A stretch of 64,000 bases of DNA from Mariniblastus sp. (GTDB lineage Bacteria > Planctomycetota > Planctomycetia > Pirellulales > Pirellulaceae), in assembly GCA_022447605.1 (NCBI GenBank), contig JAKVBG010000001.1, positions 62,001-126,000 of the forward strand, given 5' to 3'. The position numbers and the translations under genes were made by a program. The notes below the pieces were generated by a model. The model was not told the DNA's origin. It saw only the letters and a program-made list of their open reading frames with translations, and did not search any database. Positions 40,285 to 49,653 of this stretch are shown in pieces (the first letter of the stretch is position 1; every line of letters begins with the position of its first letter).

Positions 40285-42639
40285 TCAGTCAAACGCCTCA
40301 TTCAAAATCGGGTAGGCCCGCCAATCCCGGTAGTCGAAATGCCACCACTCATACTCGTAGATCGCAAATCCTTCCGCTTCCATCGAACTGCGCAGCAGGT
40401 CACGATGCCAACGTGCGCTGGATGAATCGACCGGGTAATCGGGAAACGAGCGGGTTGAAAACTCATCGTAACCGGCCCCCATCCAGATCGGCTTCCCCGT
40501 TTTCAGATCAAACAGCGTCAAGTCGACCGCGCACCCCCGATTGTGCCGGGATCCGTTCTGGGGATTCGCCACAAATATTTTCATTTCCGACGGTGTGGCA
40601 TCCCAAAACATCTTGGTAACAAACCAGGGCCGATACGCGTCGTGGATCAACAGACCATAACCCTTTTTCTTCAACTTCCTCTGGACCCGTACCAGCGCCT
40701 CGGCAGCCGGCTTCTGCAAAAAAGCGGCAGGGCGAGAATAAAACGTCTCCCCCATAAAATTGTTGTCCGACGCATAGCGGATATCGAGCTTGATCGTCGG
40801 ATCGAGCTGCGCGATCTCGACCAGCTCGGGCTCCCGAAATTCACCCGGCTCATTGGGAGGCTTTGCCTGCATGGCCGATGTGCGGATATCGGAGATCGGA
40901 TTGACGGGTTTGATCTTGAATGTCTCCCCATTCTTGGTGCCCACTTCCCGCCGAACGAATTCGATCTTGGCCGCCTCGACCGAGCCCGCCGCTCCCTCGT
41001 TTGATGCAAACACCAACCGTTCGCCGTGGTAGAGCCCGTAGTCGGGAAAGGCAAAGGTCCGGTCGTCAATCTGCGTCAACGGATATTGGAAAAACCACTC
41101 GATCGTACACCACAGCTGCCCGTTCTTTTCGTAAACGTAAAGCGTGTTGTGATCCCAGCCGTACTCTCCCACAAAGTCCTGCCACTTGGCAGGGAGCTGC
41201 GGAGGACGCCGACTTGGCAGCCGCTCATATTCCTCCTCGCCAACTCGAATGCCGCCGTCCGACATCGCAACCCGGGGACCGAAACCGAACTCGTCATCAC
41301 AGACCAACCCCGCGTTATCGGATCTCAAGGTTCGACGATAAGTACCCAGGTCGAGGTACAGTCGATCGCCGCGGCGAAACAGGCGGATCCGCTTCTTCCC
41401 ATTGGCGTAGGAACCGACCAGTTGCTGCATTCGAATTTCCCCGACCGGTCCCGTTCGCTCGATTTCCGGTGGCTCACGATTCGACTGCCAGGCCAACAAC
41501 TCGCGCAGTGCATAATGACTGATCCGTTTGACCAGCCCATCACAAATATCCTTGGATGCCGCAGCGATGACCCCGACCTTTTTCTCGGGCAGGGCGATCC
41601 ACTGCGTCGAAAATCCGTAAACGGCGCCACCATGTCCAATCGCGGGGGTCCCGTCGAATTCCGACAAATGAAAACCGATCCCGAACCGGTTCTTGTCAAA
41701 CTGCGGTTGAATCATCTGCTGCAGCAAGTCGCCGGAAAGGATCTCTCCTTGCTGACCCCGGCCCCCATTGAACACGGCCATCATGAACTTGGCCAAGTCG
41801 TTGACCGTCGAATAGAGATTGCCGGCGGGGGCGATCCCCAACTTGAAATTGGGCGCGTTAAACGTTCGACCGTCATACGTCCACATCACCGCTTCGGCCA
41901 GGTGTGGTTCAACCGTCGTATCGAATTCGAAGCTGCTGCGATCCATCTCGAGCGGTTGGAGGATCGCCTGGCGGATCACGGTTTCAAACGGCTGCCCGGT
42001 CACCTGCTCGAGCACGCGTCCCACCACCGTGATCCCCGCATTGGAATACTTGGTTCGGCTCTCCGGTTCATAGACAAGTGCCGTCCCATTCAGGCTATCC
42101 ACCGTGGCCGTCACCGTCGGCACGGTCGCATCAAAGTAATGACCGACCGGCGGTTCGCGGACCAGTCCCGAACGATGGGACATCAACTGCCGGAGGGTGA
42201 TCGGTTTTCCCGACCCGTTTTTTGGCTGAAAACCTGGCAGGTAAGTTCTCACATCGGCATCCAGATCCAGCTTCCCCTGCTCAACCAGCTGCATGACGGC
42301 CAGGTCGGTGAACAGTTTGGAAACGGAACCGACCCGGTAGACCGTATCGGCACTGGCCGCACGGGCAGGCGAGTCGACACGCTCTTGCTGGGCGACTCCA
42401 AAACCGCCGGCAAACAGGACTTGCTGGTCGACGACCAGGGCGATGGAAATGGCCGGGACCTCCTTTTCCTCCAGCTCGCTCTGAACCAGATCCGAAATTC
42501 GCTGGACCAACTGCTGCTGACGGTCGTGTGAACTGTCGTCCGTCTCCTGAGCCTGTCGCGCATGCAGCGCCGAGGCGACGAGGCCGAACAACCAACCGAC
42601 GAGCATGAACGTTCTGAATTTTGATCGGTTGCCCAACAT
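40285..42639 (-). CDS. Beta-lactamase-family serine hydrolase fused to C-terminal D-Ala-D-Ala dipeptidase (VanX/DdpX, M15D-like)
   Basis: TVYRVGSVSKLFTDLAVMQLVEQGKLDLDADV...YSNAG...; C-term KLDIRYASDNNFMGETFYSRPAAFL...HDAYRPWFVTKMFWD...SRHNRGCAVDLTLFD...EWWHFDYRDW. Confidence 0.9.
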   Translation of the reverse strand: MLGNRSKFRTFMLVGWLFGLVASALHARQAQETDDSSHDRQQQLVQRISDLVQSELEEKEVPAISIALVVDQQVLFAGGFGVAQQERVDSPARAASADTVYRVGSVSKLFTDLAVMQLVEQGKLDLDADVRTYLPGFQPKNGSGKPITLRQLMSHRSGLVREPPVGHYFDATVPTVTATVDSLNGTALVYEPESRTKYSNAGITVVGRVLEQVTGQPFETVIRQAILQPLEMDRSSFEFDTTVEPHLAEAVMWTYDGRTFNAPNFKLGIAPAGNLYSTVNDLAKFMMAVFNGGRGQQGEILSGDLLQQMIQPQFDKNRFGIGFHLSEFDGTPAIGHGGAVYGFSTQWIALPEKKVGVIAAASKDICDGLVKRISHYALRELLAWQSNREPPEIERTGPVGEIRMQQLVGSYANGKKRIRLFRRGDRLYLDLGTYRRTLRSDNAGLVCDDEFGFGPRVAMSDGGIRVGEEEYERLPSRRPPQLPAKWQDFVGEYGWDHNTLYVYEKNGQLWCTIEWFFQYPLTQIDDRTFAFPDYGLYHGERLVFASNEGAAGSVEAAKIEFVRREVGTKNGETFKIKPVNPISDIRTSAMQAKPPNEPGEFREPELVEIAQLDPTIKLDIRYASDNNFMGETFYSRPAAFLQKPAAEALVRVQRKLKKKGYGLLIHDAYRPWFVTKMFWDATPSEMKIFVANPQNGSRHNRGCAVDLTLFDLKTGKPIWMGAGYDEFSTRSFPDYPVDSSSARWHRDLLRSSMEAEGFAIYEYEWWHFDYRDWRAYPILNEAFD

Positions 42640-42731
42640 CGCGTTACTGTCCTCGCTCAAGAAACCTGGAAAAACTGAATGTTTAGTCCCTGATAGTTTA
42701 GCCTTTTTCCAGCTGGAACGGGCCGCGCCTT

Positions 42732-43355
42732 TTAGAACGCTTCTTGCCCGGACTTCTCCTTGCCCAGGTTCAACCATAAATCCCGACCTTTCCAGTCGAC
42801 GATCGTCAACAGCAGGATCTGAAACAGCATCACCAGGACCCCATACGGAAAGAAAGCTTCACCTGAGAACATGAACAGGAACAGCAACAGGGAAAACGAG
42901 GTGGAACCGTACTCCAGGAAGACCCAGGTGCGAGTCCCTTTTTTGGCCAGCAGGATATGAATGATGGCCACCGGGATCGTCAACCACTCAGTCGAGAAAG
43001 CCAGGATCAGCGTCGGTATGCCGTACCAGAACCCAAGGTGCAGGTAGACAAAACCGGTGAACATCAGGAAAGGGACCAGCGTGGCGGAACTCCAGCCGAT
43101 CGCGCTGGTCCGCTTTTTCATGCTGTAAATCGCAGAAACGAAGACAAAATAGAAAAAGACCGGGACAACACAATGCGTCAAGGTAAACAGTGGCACCAGC
43201 AACAGCCCCAGGGCACCGACTTGGTCGCCACTCGAAAATTCAAATCCCTCTGCTGAAAAATACTCGATCCCAATCAGCGCGGCCGAATAGGTCAAACCAA
43301 CCGGGATCAACGAGCGAAAAAAAGAATTTCGAATTTCCGTCCAATTCAGTTTCAC
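42732..43355 (-). CDS. Multi-spanning membrane protein, hypothetical (GTG start proposed)
   Basis: About six hydrophobic segments; GTG at 43355 gives VKLNWTEIRNSFFRSLIPVGLTYSAALIG. Confidence 0.6.
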   Translation of the reverse strand: MKLNWTEIRNSFFRSLIPVGLTYSAALIGIEYFSAEGFEFSSGDQVGALGLLLVPLFTLTHCVVPVFFYFVFVSAIYSMKKRTSAIGWSSATLVPFLMFTGFVYLHLGFWYGIPTLILAFSTEWLTIPVAIIHILLAKKGTRTWVFLEYGSTSFSLLLFLFMFSGEAFFPYGVLVMLFQILLLTIVDWKGRDLWLNLGKEKSGQEAF

Positions 43356-43852
43356 GGCAGAATTCCAGGCTGGGGAAGGAACTGGAAAGAAATATACACG
43401 AATCGCAACTGGTCGTCTCGACCGGGTTACCGCCAGGGGTAAGTTGTCCCCAGCCCTACCGCGTCGCCCTGAGACCGACTTCGCCAACTGCGCTGCCTGT
43501 TGATACGGTCGCAAAAAACCTTTCCCTTTTCTTTTTTTTTCCGGCCCGCTCAGAACCGTACGCTACTCTCTCTTCGTAACGGCCCGTCAAACGGTCAATT
43601 CCATCTTGGGTTCGGCGTTCCTGGCAAGTTCAAACGGAAATCCTGGGCCCGGCACTCGCTGATCCAACAGCGTGCCGGGACTTCGGCAGGTTCGCCGGTC
43701 AGGGCCAACTCGTTGGAAACCAAGAAGCTTGTCAACACTTGTCAACTTTCGCAGCCAAGTCGATTCCGGGCCATCGCGCCGCGTGCCGCGGCTCCCCGGA
43801 TTAACGCATCTTGCCTGCCCAAGTCATTCACCTATTCTCACGGAGATTCATC

Positions 43853-44701
43853 ATGCAGGAACCTGCAAACCACGCCGACCAAGTCGAACGACTCGAAAAG
43901 GAGTCCCGTCAACTGTTATCCGCACTGAAGTGGTCAACCCGCGTGCGCAACATGCTGCTGATCGCCATGGTCGCATTCGCTGCGGGAGCAGGGGCCCTGT
44001 TTTACGGCCTATTCCAGGAAATCAGGAACAGCCGACTGGCTGAAACCCAGCAGCTATTCATTGAGAGACAGGATGAATTCCTGGAACCCCTGACCCAGGC
44101 CGCTTTGGACGTGGCTCAAACAGCAGGCCCTGAAGTCTTTCACGCTTTTCGAGAACAGTTTACCAACGACGCATCACGCTACCTGCAGGTGATGGGGCAG
44201 CAGCGCGACGCCATTGCCCAATCCCTCAAACAGTATCTCGAGCAACGGGTTCGCGAGGCGCACGTAGAGTTCCTGCAAGAAAATGAAGCGCACCTCGTAC
44301 AACACTTTCCCGAACTGAAGGATCCGAAATGCCGGGAAAATTTTGAACGGAACCTGGCAGCCGCCTTCGAAGAAATTGGCCGACGCTATTACGTCAAGTA
44401 CTTCGATGCCGAATACCAGAGGCTGGTCGAGAATATCGATCGTTTCCCGGCCCTTCAGCCTGAAAACCGGAACACGCCAGTGGCCAAACAGCTGGCCGCC
44501 GAAACGGCCAAGCTCTTTCAGATGTTGGCTACCAACGTGAACGGATCGCCCCTCGAGGACGACACCTATGTCCTGGCAGGTCTACTCACTGAACATCGCA
44601 AACCGACGACGACAACCGACAGCACGCATGCGGCCCAGCAGCCGATGGCCGAGCAGACCCAGCCTGCGACCCATCTCGCCGACTCGACAGAAGACGATTA
44701 G
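43853..44701 (+). CDS. Single-TM, coiled-coil-rich hypothetical protein
   Basis: ATG 43853 MQEPANHADQVERLEKESRQLLSALKWSTRVRNMLLIAMVAFAAGAGALFYGLF; long helical C-term. Confidence 0.7.
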   Translation: MQEPANHADQVERLEKESRQLLSALKWSTRVRNMLLIAMVAFAAGAGALFYGLFQEIRNSRLAETQQLFIERQDEFLEPLTQAALDVAQTAGPEVFHAFREQFTNDASRYLQVMGQQRDAIAQSLKQYLEQRVREAHVEFLQENEAHLVQHFPELKDPKCRENFERNLAAAFEEIGRRYYVKYFDAEYQRLVENIDRFPALQPENRNTPVAKQLAAETAKLFQMLATNVNGSPLEDDTYVLAGLLTEHRKPTTTTDSTHAAQQPMAEQTQPATHLADSTEDD

Positions 44702-44767
44702 TCGGCCCCACGCGCGTCCATTTCATTCGAACCAACAACATCCAATCATCTACAGGAAAGAACAAAC

Positions 44768-45460
44768 ATGTCTCTATCAGATAACCAACAGGTCGAAACA
44801 CTGGCTGCCGAATTGTCCAAAAAGCGTCAATCCATCCAGCGAGGGATGAACCTTACCCTGGTGATGGGAGTCGTCGCCCTGCTCGCACTGACGACCTATT
44901 TCGCCTACGGTTACTACCAATTCAAAGAAGTCACCCGGTCCACAACGATCGTCAATTTTGCCAAGGCCGAGTTTGACCGCAACCTGGACGAACTGAAACA
45001 GGTCGCTGAAACCGAGATTGTCGAATCGGCACCCATCTGGGCAGCCCAGGCCAGCCAGGAATTGGTCGAGCAGCTCCCGGCAGGTCGCCAGAGACTGGAG
45101 CATTGGCTAAAAGACGCCATCGATCAGCAGCTCATCGATGCCCGGGCGATTACCAGTTCGAAGTTCGACGAAATCCTGCAGGCCAATCGACCCGACCTGG
45201 AAAGGGCGATTCGATCCATGACCAGCGAAGGAGGTTCCGACCAATTCGTCGACCAGTTCCTCCCGCTACTTGAGCGGGAAGCGGGCGTCGATATGCGTCA
45301 GGGCGCCATGCAGGCATTGGGGACGTTTGCCGATATCAACAACCAGCTCGACCGTCTGGCAACCAACCAGGACCTGAACGAGACCGAGCAGCAGATGCGT
45401 TATGTTCTCGGCTTGATCAAAACAGTGCAGCGGGAACAAAACTCACTCAACGGCGGATAG
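44768..45460 (+). CDS. Single-TM, coiled-coil-rich hypothetical protein (paralogous architecture to preceding gene)
   Basis: MSLSDNQQVETLAAELSKKRQSIQRGMNLTLVMGVVALLALTTYFAYGYYQFKEV. Confidence 0.7.
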   Translation: MSLSDNQQVETLAAELSKKRQSIQRGMNLTLVMGVVALLALTTYFAYGYYQFKEVTRSTTIVNFAKAEFDRNLDELKQVAETEIVESAPIWAAQASQELVEQLPAGRQRLEHWLKDAIDQQLIDARAITSSKFDEILQANRPDLERAIRSMTSEGGSDQFVDQFLPLLEREAGVDMRQGAMQALGTFADINNQLDRLATNQDLNETEQQMRYVLGLIKTVQREQNSLNGG

Positions 45461-45486
45461 AATTCGCACAGCCGTGACCCAGCAGA

Positions 45487-45530
45487 AACCGCCGTCGACG
45501 ATTCCGCCGACGGCGGTTCTGTTGTTTGCA
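45487..45530 (+). terminator. Rho-independent terminator after the two coiled-coil genes
   Basis: AACCGCCGTCG (45487-45497)/CGACGGCGGTT (45508-45518) followed by CTGTTGTTT. Confidence 0.75.
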
Positions 45531-45834
45531 TGACGCACGCATCTGTCCGCTGCGCCTCTTCGGAACTGAGGCCAACCATCTGTTACGGCTAAGGAAAACA
45601 GACGGGTATTCATCATGGCTGACCGGATCCCCTGGCAACGTCCCATTAACAACCCTGATGGGGGGCTGGTTTTTGGTTTTCTATCGCACATTTCTGCAAA
45701 ACCGGCAGCGAGACGTTCCTTGCCACGACTGCCGGTTTAGGCCGCTGTCGGGGCATCTCATAATCAAAATGGATCGCCAATATCGAGCTGCAACGAAAAA
45801 TAGGAGAATCGTCCCTTAAGCTACCCCTAAGCTA

Positions 45835-45861
45835 TTGACCGGGCCTAAAAACCGATAATAC
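45835..45861 (+). promoter_or_regulatory. Possible sigma70-like promoter upstream of 45908 ORF
   Basis: TTGACC (45835-45840), 15-nt spacer, TAATAC (45856-45861). Short spacer, so weak. Confidence 0.3.
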
Positions 45862-45907
45862 TAACGAGCGTCGGGTCGCCAGAAATCGAGTTAAATATCT
45901 TGGCTAA

Positions 45908-46285
45908 ATGATGCGGGTTTCGCAAACTGCAATTCTTGTTTTTACCGGTTACCTGGTTCTATTACTGAACCTGGGTTCCTCGCTGCATCACTCGCATTTC
46001 TTTGGTTTTCACTCCCACGCTCAAAACCAAAAACTCGAGGCCAGACCTTCAGGCTGTTGTTCCTGCCACGCTTCTGGTTCCTCCTCGACAGAGCAGCCAC
46101 TCGCCATCGGCTCTGATCACGATTGCACCCTTTGCAAATTCTTTGATCAGTATCAGGTCACGGCAGACTGGCCCGCCCCCTTGGAGTGTGCGCCGCAGAT
46201 TCAACGCTGCCGAACCATTCAACCAGCTCTCATTTTCGGCAAAGCCTTCAAGCCGAGCGCCCGCGGACCGCCGTCCATCGTCTAG
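45908..46285 (+). CDS. Small His/Cys-rich hypothetical membrane-associated protein (DUF2946-like?)
   Basis: MMRVSQTAILVFTGYLVLLLNLGSSLHHSHFFGFHSHAQ...GCCSCHASG...DHDCTLCKFFDQYQ. Confidence 0.6.
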   Translation: MMRVSQTAILVFTGYLVLLLNLGSSLHHSHFFGFHSHAQNQKLEARPSGCCSCHASGSSSTEQPLAIGSDHDCTLCKFFDQYQVTADWPAPLECAPQIQRCRTIQPALIFGKAFKPSARGPPSIV

Positions 46286-46437
46286 CGATCGACTGCGCTC
46301 TATCCCGATGTCGACAGGCCCCCGTTCATTCTGGGTCCTGCTCCCGCTGGTTGGTGCGTCTTCTTTGCTTTCGAGTCGCCACTCGCAATGTAGATTCCCA
46401 CAAATCTGAAGCGGACGCGCCCGTTTGCAGAACAAGC

Positions 46438-46456
46438 TGTAATAAGACTCATTCCA
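46438..46456. promoter_or_regulatory. Fur/Zur-family-like imperfect palindrome TGTAATAAGACTCATTCCA
   Basis: 19-mer 9-1-9 palindrome with 7 of 9 pairs matching (TGnAAT...ATTnCA). Confidence 0.35.
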
Positions 46457-46680
46457 TTTTCGGTTGGCCACCCAACTTTCAGAACAACGATGTTAGCTCA
46501 AATCCCAGTATTCATTCACCCGTCGTGGGCCCCCGCTAAAGTCTGGCGGCCCGACATTCCGCCCGGACAGCACGGGACGCCCTCGACGGCTTTTATTGAT
46601 GCTGAAAAGAAATTGACTCCCCTTCATCCAAAACGAAATGTTATCCAACTCATCCCACATCTCATTTCAAGGAGCAATTC

Positions 46681-47778
46681 GTGTTATCAAAAAAACCTTT
46701 GAAACCTGCCACTCCAAGCGGATTTACGCTCGTGGAGTTATTGGTCGTCATCGCAATCATTGGAATCTTGATCGGCATGCTCCTGCCGGCTGTGCAGGCA
46801 GTGCGAGCAGCAGCGAGGCGAACCACCTGCGCTAACAATATCCGGCAAATCGCCTTGGCCGTGCATAACTATGAATCGGCCAATCAACAGTTCCCCGTCA
46901 ATCAGATCGGTCCCGGAGTTTTTGATTCCGACCTGGGTGGCAACGAGACAGGCTATTACAGCTGGCTCGTCCCACTGCTGCCGTACATTGAACAAAACAA
47001 CCTGCATGATTCCTTTGATCTTCGTTACAACAACGGTGATGGCGACAGCTACAAAGTAAGCAACACGCATCATAACGCCCCGGCGGTGGCGACCCTCGTA
47101 ACGACGTTCATGTGCCCCTCCGACTTCCCGAACCTGGAGAATGCGATCATCCTTGGCTCGGCCAACCCGGCACCCAGTAGTTATGCCGGCAACGCTGGCT
47201 GGCCGTCTTACGCCACCGGCTACGCCGAAGAGCGATCCACACCCGGCCGCCACAATGGTGCCATCGCATTAATCCACCCTTCGGCACCCGTTTCCTGGCA
47301 TACCAGAACCGTTGGCATGAACAGCTTTCGAGACGGCACCTCGAACACGGCCCTGTTGGCGGAACGTCTGATCCAGTCGGGCAATAGCGCCCAGGCCATC
47401 AACGAGGGGGACAAACGCCTCCGATCGCTACACATTCTAGAGCGTTACGAAGTTCTGGATGAAATTATTGATCAGATGTCGAGCTCCCACGCACACGTTT
47501 TTGAATCAGCCCACATTGGGCGATCATGGTCGAGCGGGACGCCATTGGTCGCGCCCACGTACATGCATGTGCAACCCCCCAACTCGGTGATCGGACATTA
47601 CAACACCAGCATGGACGAAGGTGATTTTGTTGTGACGGCCAGTAGCCGTCACGCCAGTGGCGTCAACATGGCGCTGGTTGATGGATCAATACGATTTGTA
47701 ACAGATACCGTTTCGAAAGAAGTTTGGTGGGCCGCCGGCAGTCGGGACGACGGTCGAACCGAAACGATTTCGGATTAG
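46681..47778 (+). CDS. DUF1559 protein with prepilin-type N-terminal cleavage/methylation domain (GTG start)
   Basis: SGFTLVELLVVIAIIGILIGMLLPAVQAVRAAARRTTCANNIRQIALAVHNYESANQQFPVN. Confidence 0.95.
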   Translation: MLSKKPLKPATPSGFTLVELLVVIAIIGILIGMLLPAVQAVRAAARRTTCANNIRQIALAVHNYESANQQFPVNQIGPGVFDSDLGGNETGYYSWLVPLLPYIEQNNLHDSFDLRYNNGDGDSYKVSNTHHNAPAVATLVTTFMCPSDFPNLENAIILGSANPAPSSYAGNAGWPSYATGYAEERSTPGRHNGAIALIHPSAPVSWHTRTVGMNSFRDGTSNTALLAERLIQSGNSAQAINEGDKRLRSLHILERYEVLDEIIDQMSSSHAHVFESAHIGRSWSSGTPLVAPTYMHVQPPNSVIGHYNTSMDEGDFVVTASSRHASGVNMALVDGSIRFVTDTVSKEVWWAAGSRDDGRTETISD

Positions 47779-47815
47779 TTTTTTTGTTTTATTTTTTACA
47801 CCAGGAGATTTCAAA

Positions 47816-48598
47816 ATGAAATTGCGATGTCTTATTACGACAATCGCTCTGGCCATGATGACGACCTCTGCGTATGCCCAGCATGGGCATGCCGGGGATG
47901 TTGAATTCGGCTACGACGATATTTCAAACCCGACGGGCTTTGAAATTGAACACGATGAATTTACGAGTGACGGGCTTCTCTTCTACGAAAGCGAATTCGA
48001 AGAACTCGATCCGTTTAACCCCGGAGACTGGAGTTCAGACGAACCTGGTTTCACGACCGCATCGGCGGAAGGACTGTTGGTCAATGAGAATGACCAAATC
48101 TGGCTGCAAGCGATGGACGCGTCGAGCAATTCAAGCTTCGGTGTGGGCTATGTCAATTTTTACAACCCGGTCACAGATTCGCTGGAGGCAGTCGGGCGAC
48201 TTGGTGTCCTCGACAATTCTGCTTCGACATCGGACCTCACCCTGAATGGGGCTGGCATCGAGTCGGGAGAAAACCCCCAATTCATCGGATTGGGTGATGA
48301 TGAGGGAGATGTCCACGATCACCTGATTGTCGATCTGCTGGATGACAGTACGGCTGCCGTAGGTGCCTATGGCGTCCTATTCACGCTCCAAAGCGATTTC
48401 GCGACGGCTGACGGAACTATGGACTTAACTTCCGATCCTTTCTGGGTAATCTGGAATTACGGTATGGATGAAGAAGATTTTGACGAGTTCGCCTTGCCAA
48501 AATATGGTGCCGTAGAGGCAGTTCCTGAGCCTGCAACCATCAGCATGTTTGCGATTGGAATGGCTGCTATTATGATGCGACGACGCCGTCGTGCATAA
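47816..48598 (+). CDS. PEP-CTERM sorting domain protein, resembling the all3515-type Zur-linked family
   Basis: C-term VPEPATISMFAIGMAAIMMRRRRRA; N-term HGHAGDVEFGYDDI...LLFYESEFEELDP...SDEPGFTT. Confidence 0.8.
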   Translation: MKLRCLITTIALAMMTTSAYAQHGHAGDVEFGYDDISNPTGFEIEHDEFTSDGLLFYESEFEELDPFNPGDWSSDEPGFTTASAEGLLVNENDQIWLQAMDASSNSSFGVGYVNFYNPVTDSLEAVGRLGVLDNSASTSDLTLNGAGIESGENPQFIGLGDDEGDVHDHLIVDLLDDSTAAVGAYGVLFTLQSDFATADGTMDLTSDPFWVIWNYGMDEEDFDEFALPKYGAVEAVPEPATISMFAIGMAAIMMRRRRRA

Positions 48599-48608
48599 AT
48601 GACTCCCC

Positions 48609-48655
48609 AAGGTAATGCCGCGGTCCGGTTATCCGGGCCGCGCTTACCTTTTTTT
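48609..48655 (+). terminator. Rho-independent terminator after the PEP-CTERM gene
   Basis: AAGGTAAtgcCGCGGTCCGG-TTAT-CCGGGCCGCGcTTACCTT followed by TTTTT. Confidence 0.85.
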
Positions 48656-48777
48656 GGTTCGACGAATCTGGAAATTTGGTGTATTCTACCCATTGGAGGA
48701 AATCCTCTCCGGGTACTCCCCGGGCCCCTCCACGGACCGATTATCACACACCTGCCAAAGGCTATACGGAAATCAAG

Positions 48778-49614
48778 ATGGCTTACGTCTCCAGAATCCT
48801 CGCCGGGACCATGGTTCCTCGCTTATGGACCAATTCTGCCTGGAGGGATTGGGTCGGCATTGTCGCGTCGATCGGCTGTGCGATCCACTGCGCCGCGATG
48901 CCATTTGTGATTGCCTACCTGCCGGCACTGGGACTGAGCTTCCTCGCCGATGAAGGATTCCATCAGTGGATGGCGCTGGCCTGCTTTTTGATCGCCATCG
49001 TCGCCTTCGTTCCCGGGCTGAGAAAGCATGGCAACTGGATTCCTATCTCCATTGCCACGGTTGGACTTTTCATGATCACCTTTGCCGCGATGGGCTGGGC
49101 CGGAGACTGCTGTCCGTCGTGTGAAGAAAACAAATTGGCCGCATCAGGTACAACCGCTACTCTGGGAGCAGGATGCGAGGATTGCGAAGATTGTGCAACC
49201 AGCGAGGCCAACGAAAACAATTTGGCCACGTTAGCTACAGCCACTTCTCTGGGAGCAGGATGCGAACATTGCGAAGATTGTGCAACCAGCGAGGCCAACG
49301 AAAACAATTTGGCCACGTTAGCTACAGCCGCTTCTCTGGGAGCAGGATGCGAGCATTGCGAAGATTGCTCAACCAGCGAGGCCAACCAGACCGTTCAATC
49401 TACAGACAACGGTTCCCGGATTGGTATTGAGGCTGAAGAGGAGGCAGCCCTGCTGCTGCTCTTAGCACCCTGGATCACGCCAATCGGCGGGTTGCTGCTG
49501 GTGTCGGCTCACCTTTGCAATCGGCGTTTCGGCTGCCTTTGCGGATGTTGTGGCGACGTTGCAGAACCCACTGCCATGGAATTGGATCACGAACCATTCA
49601 AGATGAAGGAATGA
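48778..49614 (+). CDS. MerC-domain-like membrane protein with Cys-rich internal repeats
   Basis: DWVGIVASIGCAIHCAAMPFVIAYLPALGLSFLADEGFHQWMALACFLIAIVAFVPGLRKH; three GAGCE(D/H)CEDC repeats. Confidence 0.8.
   Translation: MAYVSRILAGTMVPRLWTNSAWRDWVGIVASIGCAIHCAAMPFVIAYLPALGLSFLADEGFHQWMALACFLIAIVAFVPGLRKHGNWIPISIATVGLFMITFAAMGWAGDCCPSCEENKLAASGTTATLGAGCEDCEDCATSEANENNLATLATATSLGAGCEHCEDCATSEANENNLATLATAASLGAGCEHCEDCSTSEANQTVQSTDNGSRIGIEAEEEAALLLLLAPWITPIGGLLLVSAHLCNRRFGCLCGCCGDVAEPTAMELDHEPFKMKE
49161..49400 (+). repeat. 87-bp (29-aa) in-frame tandem repeat, 3 copies (last partial)
   Basis: ctgggagcaggatgcga(g/a)... recurs with GGG at 49164, 49251 and 49338. Confidence 0.93.
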
Positions 49615-49653
49615 GTCACGGATTCAATCAAAGGAGCCTGAGCCTCGATTAAC

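Noticed and set aside
41026-42531. 501-aa plus-strand ORF
   Set aside because: Antisense to the beta-lactamase/VanX fusion; shadow ORF.
49161-49400. Assembly duplication artefact in the MerC-like gene
   Set aside because: Units are in frame and differ at a few bases (GAG/GAA, ACT/GCT); more consistent with real tandem repeats, though long-read confirmation is advisable.
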